6,889 bases of DNA from CBDUQI01 sp965369325 (GTDB lineage: Bacteria > Pseudomonadota > Gammaproteobacteria > Steroidobacterales > JBCBZW01), in contig CBDUQI010000262.1 in NCBI GenBank assembly GCA_965369325.1, forward strand, positions 1 through 6,889. The letters run 5' to 3'. The notes beneath the pieces were generated by a model. That model worked only from the letters and a program-made list of their open reading frames with translations. It had not been told where the DNA came from and ran no database searches. The stretch's first letter is position 1. Every line of letters begins with the position of its first letter. A program made the translations under genes and the position numbers. This document shows positions 1-4,323 of the stretch, piece by piece.

Positions 1-2
1 TC

Positions 3-920
3 GAATGGAACAACAGCGGCGCCGCGCAACCGTTCCCGGAGGGCGCCTGCGGCTTTCGAGTGAAGGGCAACAACATGATCGAGTGGGCTTGGTACGAAGG
101 CGGTGTTGCCGGCAACGACTACATGGGATATTTACCCAACGCCGGTTATGAGTTCCCGCACGTGCCCGACCAATGGATCGAGTTCACCGGCCCGTATGGC
201 GCCAACTGCGAAGACGGCTATGTATTCGTCACGCCGGCTACCCCCACAGGCACGGCGCCGATCGGTGCAGTCAAGCTGGTGATTCAGTTCACCGACTGGG
301 ATGACATCGAGTTCCTGGACTCGGGCTTTCAGCCGTACGAAGTGCCAGAAGGCTGGGACCCGGACCCGGATCCGATTGATCCTTGCGAATCAATTCCGGA
401 GTTTTGCGAATCGCCGGTCGACGACTTCTCGTTCGACTTCGGCTGCAACTGGGCCTGGATGCAGGGCATGCCCTGTGACGAGGAGGAAGAGGACGCCGAG
501 TTAGGTGCACTGGGCGGTTTCAACGGGGCATGGAATGTGCGCGTTGTGGTCGGCGCGCTGGACCTGCCTTCGCGTGCCATCAACCCGAACGTGCTTGTGC
601 CCATTGATACGGCGCGTGAATGGCTCGACATCACCAACAACGCATTGCTCGAGCTGCGTTCCAGTGCTGACGTTCGCGAGCTATCGCGCGCAGAGGCCCG
701 CTACATGGGCTTCCTCTCGACGGCGGCACACCAAAGCCAGGGTAAGCTGGATGACTGTCAGGAGGCGACCGAGGAAGCGCTGTACAGCGAAGACTCACGC
801 TCGCGTCATCAGGCTAGCGAGGCCTGTGAGTTAGCTGCCATGCAGTTGATCGACATCCACGAAGCAGGAACGGCCTATGCCCGCTTGCGTCAGGATGAGC
901 GCAAGCTGCAGCGGCGGTAA
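3..920 (+). CDS. Probable exported protein of unknown function, 5'-partial
   Basis: The frame is open from the left edge of the window, so the GTG at 60 is probably internal and the real start lies upstream; 305 residues are visible. I do not recognise the family. Numbering from the first visible residue, about 1-115 is rich in aromatic and beta-type segments, like a beta-sandwich domain. A short Asp-Pro linker (about 118-128) follows, then a Cys-containing segment ending in an acidic run (CDEEEEDAE, 158-166). About 200-305 is predicted to be helical and charged, with an arginine-rich end. Eight cysteines are visible, an even number, which fits disulfides and export, but no signal peptide can be seen because the N-terminus is missing. 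No catalytic motif is recognised. It could be an adhesin-like or surface protein; that is a guess. The stop is followed within 10 nt by a strong hairpin, so it probably ends its transcription unit. Confidence 0.75.
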   Translation, partial: EWNNSGAAQPFPEGACGFRVKGNNMIEWAWYEGGVAGNDYMGYLPNAGYEFPHVPDQWIEFTGPYGANCEDGYVFVTPATPTGTAPIGAVKLVIQFTDWDDIEFLDSGFQPYEVPEGWDPDPDPIDPCESIPEFCESPVDDFSFDFGCNWAWMQGMPCDEEEEDAELGALGGFNGAWNVRVVVGALDLPSRAINPNVLVPIDTAREWLDITNNALLELRSSADVRELSRAEARYMGFLSTAAHQSQGKLDDCQEATEEALYSEDSRSRHQASEACELAAMQLIDIHEAGTAYARLRQDERKLQRR

Positions 921-927
921 CGCCCCA

Positions 928-955
928 AGGGCACGGTCCGAACGGACCGTGCCCT
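928..955 (+). terminator. Perfect 13-bp hairpin, probable transcription end
   Basis: AGGGCACGGTCCG (928-940) is followed by AA and its exact reverse complement (943-955). It starts 7 nt after the stop codon of the upstream gene, where a terminator is expected. There is no T-tract on either side, so it is not a canonical Rho-independent terminator. It may act as a 3'-end stabilising hairpin or as a terminator without a U-tract. Confidence 0.6.
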
Positions 956-1328
956 CAAGCCTTGCCATTGGCGAGCACACTGCACCCAGTCACATCACTG
1001 CCGCACGCCAGCGTACTGCGCGCCGACAGCTTCGGCGATGAAAATTCCGAAAGTATAGACTTGTCTTTGCTCAATCCAGCGCTCCCGCAAACCTCACCAA
1101 CCGATGATCCATTGGTTGACAACCCAATAATTCTAACTTCTGTGCAGAGATTCGTCGGATCCAACGGAACGGCGTGTCGATGCGGGTGGTTATATCAGCG
1201 GATGAACCGGGCTACGCGCGGGCGTGCCTGCCCAGGGAGCGAAACGCTTGGGCGGCGCGATAGGGCCGTGCTTGAGCGTGCGGAAAACCAGTTATCGCTG
1301 TTCAGGGCACAAATCACGTTGACCCACC
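956..1328. other. Intergenic region between convergent genes, no supported gene
   Basis: These 373 bases lie between the 3' ends of two convergent genes. Open frames exist on both strands (+ from a TTG at 962, - from a TTG at 1164) but neither has a ribosome binding site or a recognisable product. Visible structure is limited to a 6-bp hairpin CGCCGA/TCGGCG at 1021-1037 and a bulged hairpin CCCA-GGG-AGCG-AAA-CGCT-TGGG at 1231-1252. Read on the minus strand, the second could lie in the 3' trailer of the TIR gene, but it has no T-tract. Confidence 0.5.
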
Positions 1329-3419
1329 TCAATCCATAGATAGCTCGGCCACAGCTTGTTCAAGTGTCCAGACCAGTTCGGCATCTCGCTTTGACCCACT
1401 CGCTGATCGCGCGGAAGCCAGCGCTTCTGTATAACTTATCAATGCCTCTCCACGCTCCCAACGCTGCAGCCACAAGTCACCTATGATGCGAAGCGACTTC
1501 GCAAGCCATAAGGCGTTCTCGTCAGCGCTAATGAACGCGCCACCCGAAATCAAGCGTCGCAGCTGAACAGAAGCCTGCATTTTCTCCAGTGCAACCGTCA
1601 GTTCGGCGTAGCTGAATAGCACATGACCCAACGCCGACAGAGCCGAGGCCTGTACGTCGAGAAACAACTCGTTGCTGGCATCTCGCCGCAACAGTACTTC
1701 CCCGATGCTGACGGCTTGCTGCAAGTGCGATAGCACTTCGTCGCGCGGGGCTCTATCGTAGTACGCCAAACCGAGCTGCCGGTGCGCCTGACTTGATCTA
1801 GCTAGATACTCCAAGTTGTCCTGGTCTAGCTTCACTGCTGTGTCCAACGCACGGACGGCCCCTTCTACCAGCGTTATTGGTCGACCTGTCTCGGCAGAAA
1901 ATCTGACTTGGGACAGCTCCAGGTATGCCAAACCAAGCTCTGCGTGAAAATGTGCCTTTTCGGGGTGCATTCGGATCAACGATTTTCTCAGCTCGATCGC
2001 TTCCATGTAACGTTGATCGGCACCATTCGTTTGACCGAGTAGCCAGTGCGCTTTGGCCACTTTTGTCATCGACACCGCTCGCGCATGTTGTCGGTTCAGA
2101 TCGTTTGGCTCCTCTTCTGAAAGAATCGTTGTGAGCGTCAATTCGCTTTCGTGGTAGTGTAGTGAATCTGCATAGTTGCCCAAAAGCTGGTGCGCGTCGC
2201 CCAGCCAATTGAAAATGACCGAAAGGTCATCGATCTGAACCGCGTCCGCGGAATCTTCCTTGCTCGCCAACTCGAATAACCGCAACGCTTGTTCGAGCAG
2301 CGCGACCGCTTCGACTGGATCGCCATGGGCACGAAGGATCGCTTTTCCCTTTTGCGCCAACGCGAGAGCCCGCGCGCGCTGTTGCGCAAGGTACTTGGCT
2401 GGCACTTCGTATGTCTCGAGTAGTTTGGTGATTCGCAAAGCCTGGTCGGTAATCTCAGTGCCTTGCCCTAGCGGCGCATCGGGAGTGACGACGCGTATTT
2501 GCTCGTTGAGCAGGTTCAAATTACTGGCCAGCTCGTTGATAAAGACCTCGGCTCGATCCCGTTCTTTTACCGTTTGACGGTATTGATATGTGCTAAACAA
2601 AGCGCCTGCGACGGCAACAACAGCAAGCGCCGACATTGCACCACCGAGCCAAATAGCGCGCCGGGTTCTCGCTTTTTGCTCGGCAAGTTGCCGTTCGTTA
2701 TGGCGCTGCATCAGCTTGTCTAGCGAGACACCTAGAAGACCTGACAGCAGTTTTAAACAAGCGGTGCTCCTCGTCTGCTTGTATGCATCGAGTAACTGCA
2801 CAGCTTCGACGCGACCAACATGTTGTCGTTTCAGGTGCTTTGCATACGGGCGATTGGAAGTAAAGCCCTGGTGACCGTCGGGCAATCTGAAATCTGCACA
2901 GAGCACGTCCGCCTTCGCTGTGCTAGTTAGTTGGCCGCTACAATCCCTATCTGGTACCGGGTCCGGAAAGAGCGCCTGGAATTCTCCGGCAATTGCTCCG
3001 TCGATGGTGATCGGGTCCCCATCCAGTAGGACTGTGAAGATGCGATCGTTACGTTGTAGAGATTTGAAATACGCTACTTCCTCCGCCACGTAAGTGGATT
3101 GGGCGGCCTGAGCCGAGCAGAGCACGATCAAGTTCTTTGAACGATCCAAGGCTTGGCGTATTGCGCTAGAAAGGCTAGCGTTGGCAGGTAGTGAAACGTT
3201 GTCAAGAAAAATCGGATAGATCCGCTCAGGGATAGGATCGCCGGACTCGTCTGGCGTACTGACCAAGCCATCAGGAATGCAATAACTTTCCATTTCATCG
3301 TGCAGCCACGATGCCCATCGACGGTCCCGTGATGCGTTATCTACGTGGCAATATGAGATGAAAGCGAAGTACTTCGTTCCACTGGGGCCCGCAGTGCTCG
3401 TTTTCTGGACAGCGGTCAC
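1329..3419 (-). CDS. TIR-domain protein with transmembrane helix and TPR-like C-terminus
   Basis: The 696-residue product begins with a TIR domain (about 16-150): first strand KYFAFISYCHVDN (16-27 region), a middle segment IFLDNVSLPANASL, then LIVLCS and a STYVAEEVAYF motif. Glu114 lies four residues after the aromatic Tyr110, the spacing of the catalytic glutamate of NAD-cleaving TIR domains (SARM1, plant TIRs), so NADase activity is plausible. Residues 215-245, including KLLSGLLGVSLDKLMQRH, are a linker typical of a widespread bacterial TIR family. Arg/Lys-rich residues 244-254 precede one membrane helix (about 256-277). The rest (about 340-690) is alanine- and leucine-rich helical hairpins of TPR type. 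The GTG start is chosen because the TIR core begins 15 residues later and GGGGA sits 9 nt upstream; it overlaps the stop of a small ORF (GTGA). Third positions are less GC-rich than in much of the carboxypeptidase gene. A defence or signalling role is inferred. Confidence 0.9.
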   Translation of the reverse strand: MTAVQKTSTAGPSGTKYFAFISYCHVDNASRDRRWASWLHDEMESYCIPDGLVSTPDESGDPIPERIYPIFLDNVSLPANASLSSAIRQALDRSKNLIVLCSAQAAQSTYVAEEVAYFKSLQRNDRIFTVLLDGDPITIDGAIAGEFQALFPDPVPDRDCSGQLTSTAKADVLCADFRLPDGHQGFTSNRPYAKHLKRQHVGRVEAVQLLDAYKQTRSTACLKLLSGLLGVSLDKLMQRHNERQLAEQKARTRRAIWLGGAMSALAVVAVAGALFSTYQYRQTVKERDRAEVFINELASNLNLLNEQIRVVTPDAPLGQGTEITDQALRITKLLETYEVPAKYLAQQRARALALAQKGKAILRAHGDPVEAVALLEQALRLFELASKEDSADAVQIDDLSVIFNWLGDAHQLLGNYADSLHYHESELTLTTILSEEEPNDLNRQHARAVSMTKVAKAHWLLGQTNGADQRYMEAIELRKSLIRMHPEKAHFHAELGLAYLELSQVRFSAETGRPITLVEGAVRALDTAVKLDQDNLEYLARSSQAHRQLGLAYYDRAPRDEVLSHLQQAVSIGEVLLRRDASNELFLDVQASALSALGHVLFSYAELTVALEKMQASVQLRRLISGGAFISADENALWLAKSLRIIGDLWLQRWERGEALISYTEALASARSASGSKRDAELVWTLEQAVAELSMD

Positions 3420-3571
3420 GTTGTTGCGTCCCCAAGAAGATTGTTAAGGCCCAACCTTTGGCTCGATTCAGATAGACCACAGTTCGCGCTCCGCCACCGT
3501 GCAGTGCCTGCAGATCGCTGATCCCAAACACTCGGTAGCGGTCTTACCGATACTTTGTTTGCATCTACCAT
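3416..3571 (-). CDS. Small ORF (51 aa) overlapping the TIR gene start
   Basis: The ATG at 3571-3569 is preceded by a perfect AGGAGG with a 9-nt spacer. The ORF runs 51 codons, and its TGA shares bases with the GTG start of the TIR gene (GTGA), the classic layout for translational coupling. The product starts MVDANKVSVRPLP, is rich in Arg and Ser, has two Trp and one Cys, and shows no membrane helix or known motif. The same frame stays open upstream to about 3750, with a GTG at 3613, but only the internal ATG has a good ribosome binding site. A function as regulator, partner or leader peptide of the TIR protein cannot be told from sequence. The same DNA also has an open overlapping frame with a plausible-looking translation (3337-3531), so the true frame is uncertain. 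Confidence 0.45.
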   Translation of the reverse strand: MVDANKVSVRPLPSVWDQRSAGTARWRSANCGLSESSQRLGLNNLLGDATT

Positions 3572-3580
3572 AAGGGATAC

Positions 3581-3586
3581 CCTCCT
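3581..3586 (-). promoter_or_regulatory. Perfect Shine-Dalgarno AGGAGG
   Basis: CCTCCT on the + strand reads AGGAGG on the minus strand, 9 nt before the ATG at 3571. It is the strongest ribosome binding site visible in the window and is the main reason for calling the small ORF upstream of the TIR gene and choosing its start. Confidence 0.6.
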
Positions 3587-3602
3587 AGTCGGCTGACTCG
3601 GA

Positions 3603-3752
3603 ATGCCAATCACTCTCGGAGAATATAGTGCGCTGGCGCAAACCGATATCGCACCTGAGCCGCTACCGAATTGCGCAACGACGTTCGCCCGAGCTGATCC
3701 GCTTTGGAACGCCGTAGTGTTGGGCGTGAGCGCGGGCGGGCACAGTTTCTAG
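3603..3752 (+). CDS. Doubtful 49-aa ORF ending just before a terminator
   Basis: An ATG at 3603 opens a 49-codon frame (starts MPITLGEYSALAQTD, ends GVSAGGHSF) that stops 5 nt before a Rho-independent terminator. It diverges from the small ORF in front of the TIR gene. There is no clear ribosome binding site and no recognised motif, and the first half overlaps the region that should hold the TIR operon promoter. The placement against the terminator is the only positive evidence. The transcript ending there may equally be a non-coding RNA. Confidence 0.2.
   Translation: MPITLGEYSALAQTDIAPEPLPNCATTFARADPLWNAVVLGVSAGGHSF
3673..3725. repeat. Imperfect inverted repeat, attC-like stem
   Basis: Two 7-nt blocks on the left (GCGCAAC, GACGTTC; 3673-3686) pair with two on the right (GAACGCC 3707-3713 and GTTGGGC 3719-3725), with one mismatch in each block, a 20-nt loop and a 5-nt one-sided bulge (GTAGT). 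The right block fits the integron R' consensus GTTRRRY, and the two-box layout resembles an attC site. The left block misses the RYYYAAC consensus by one base, and the spacer is not symmetric, so this is not called as attC. Confidence 0.35.
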
Positions 3753-3757
3753 ATACT

Positions 3758-3781
3758 GCCCGGCCTCTCTTGCGGGCTTTT
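3758..3781 (+). terminator. Rho-independent terminator
   Basis: GCCCG (3758-3762), a 10-nt loop and CGGGC (3773-3777) are followed directly by TTTT and then GCTT. This is the only hairpin in the window with a proper T-tract. It acts on + strand transcripts, yet no confident + strand gene precedes it; only the doubtful 49-aa ORF or an unrecognised small RNA could be its target. Confidence 0.6.
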
Positions 3782-4019
3782 GCTTGCCATTAGTAGGTGT
3801 CGCGTTTTCTGTAAGAACGCTGCGTCAACACGCCGCGAATTCGCGAACCAACGTGACAAATAGTTAGTTTTAGCACGCTCGCACAGTCGTTGGGCGGGCC
3901 ATCAGCGACTCGAATAAGTCTCCTCGCTCTAGGTTTTCGCTCCATGTTCTAATTACAACTGGACAACCTACCCCGATACTCACCACCGAGCTTTCAAGAA
4001 GCAGCTCGCGCCTCGTATC

Positions 4020-4040
4020 GCCTACCCATGACGTGTAGGC
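4020..4040 (+). terminator. Weak terminator-like hairpin
   Basis: GCCTAC (4020-4025) and GTAGGC (4035-4040) form a perfect 6-bp stem with a 9-nt loop, followed by ATTTAGTTTT. The tail is T-rich but interrupted, and no gene is evident upstream on this strand, so the call is weak. Confidence 0.25.
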
Positions 4041-4183
4041 ATTTAGTTTTCACACAGCCTGGACCCGGAGCAGAAATTCAGGGTGAGATAGTTGGTTGCC
4101 GCATCCCTACTCTCGGGCCGGCCGGGTTCGCCCCACCGACCAGTCAACGGACTCGCTGCATACTTCCTAGACAGGATTTAGGA

Positions 4184-4264
4184 ATGAGCAGATCAACCGC
4201 GCTCCGGGAGAATTTCATGGCAGCAGTCGATGAAGATGCAATTAGAAAAGACATTGAGAAATGA
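4184..4264 (+). CDS. Doubtful 26-aa ORF, possibly a truncated gene start
   Basis: An ATG at 4184 has AGGA seven nt upstream and opens 26 codons ending MAAVDEDAIRKDIEK. An internal ATG at 4218 also has a good ribosome binding site (GGGAG, 6-nt spacer) and would give 15 residues. The charged helical end reads like the start of a normal protein that is cut off by TGA at 4262-4264. It may be the surviving 5' end of a gene whose remainder was lost, or a chance ORF. Confidence 0.2.
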   Translation: MSRSTALRENFMAAVDEDAIRKDIEK

Positions 4265-4281
4265 GAGATCCATGACCAGCG

Positions 4282-4316
4282 CGGTCAACGGCTAAGCCTG
4301 TTGCCGTGCAAGACCG
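4282..4316 (-). terminator. Interrupted hairpin downstream of the carboxypeptidase gene
   Basis: CGGTC/GACCG (4282-4286, 4312-4316) encloses ACGGC/GCCGT (4288-4292, 4303-4307) with a 10-nt loop and a small internal loop. It lies 8 nt beyond the stop of the minus-strand carboxypeptidase gene, where a terminator is expected, but there is no T-tract. Confidence 0.3.
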
Positions 4317-4323
4317 ACGCAGA

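Larger units (their letters stand above)
3782..4323. other. Long gene-poor region with palindromes
   Basis: About 540 bases carry no convincing gene. Visible structure: a bulged hairpin GCGTT/AACGC at 3812-3830; a perfect 12-bp palindrome CGCGAATTCGCG at 3834-3845; a hairpin AGTCGTTG/CAGCGACT (one G-U pair, 10-nt loop) at 3885-3910; and a 6-bp hairpin GCCTAC/GTAGGC at 4020-4040 followed by an AT-rich tail. GTTGGGCG occurs at 3889-3896 and also at 3719-3726, just before this region. A longer frame open from an ATG at 4028 lies with its start codon in the 4020-4040 loop and has no ribosome binding site; only its last 26 codons are considered separately. Confidence 0.5.

Noticed and set aside
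1116..1144. TTGACA at 1116-1121 as a promoter -35 box
   Set aside because: No acceptable -10 box is found 16-18 nt downstream; the site instead sits in a small imperfect palindrome (ATTGGTTG/CAACCCAAT).
955..1164. Open frame of 69 codons on the minus strand after the TIR gene
   Set aside because: TTG start, no ribosome binding site, low-complexity Ser-rich translation; better explained as chance.
962..1339. Open frame of 125 codons on the + strand in the intergenic region
   Set aside because: It starts with TTG right behind the hairpin, has no ribosome binding site, runs into the 3' end of the opposite TIR gene, and its product matches nothing recognisable.
1798..2208. Alternative minus-strand and + strand frames inside the TIR gene
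   Set aside because: They overlap a continuous TPR-like coding frame and show no motif.
3622..3627. TATATT on the minus strand as -10 box for the small ORF and TIR gene
   Set aside because: The position is plausible, but no hexamer resembling TTGACA lies at the right distance, so no promoter is called.
3719..3896. Two copies of GTTGGGCG (3719-3726 and 3889-3896) as a pair of integron recombination sites
   Set aside because: The second copy has no matching RYYYAAC box upstream; the 8-mer is GC-rich and could recur by chance.
4117..4150. GGGTTCG followed by ACCGACCA, resembling a tRNA T-loop and 3' end
   Set aside because: The bases around the loop do not form a T-stem, and no acceptor, D or anticodon arm is found upstream.
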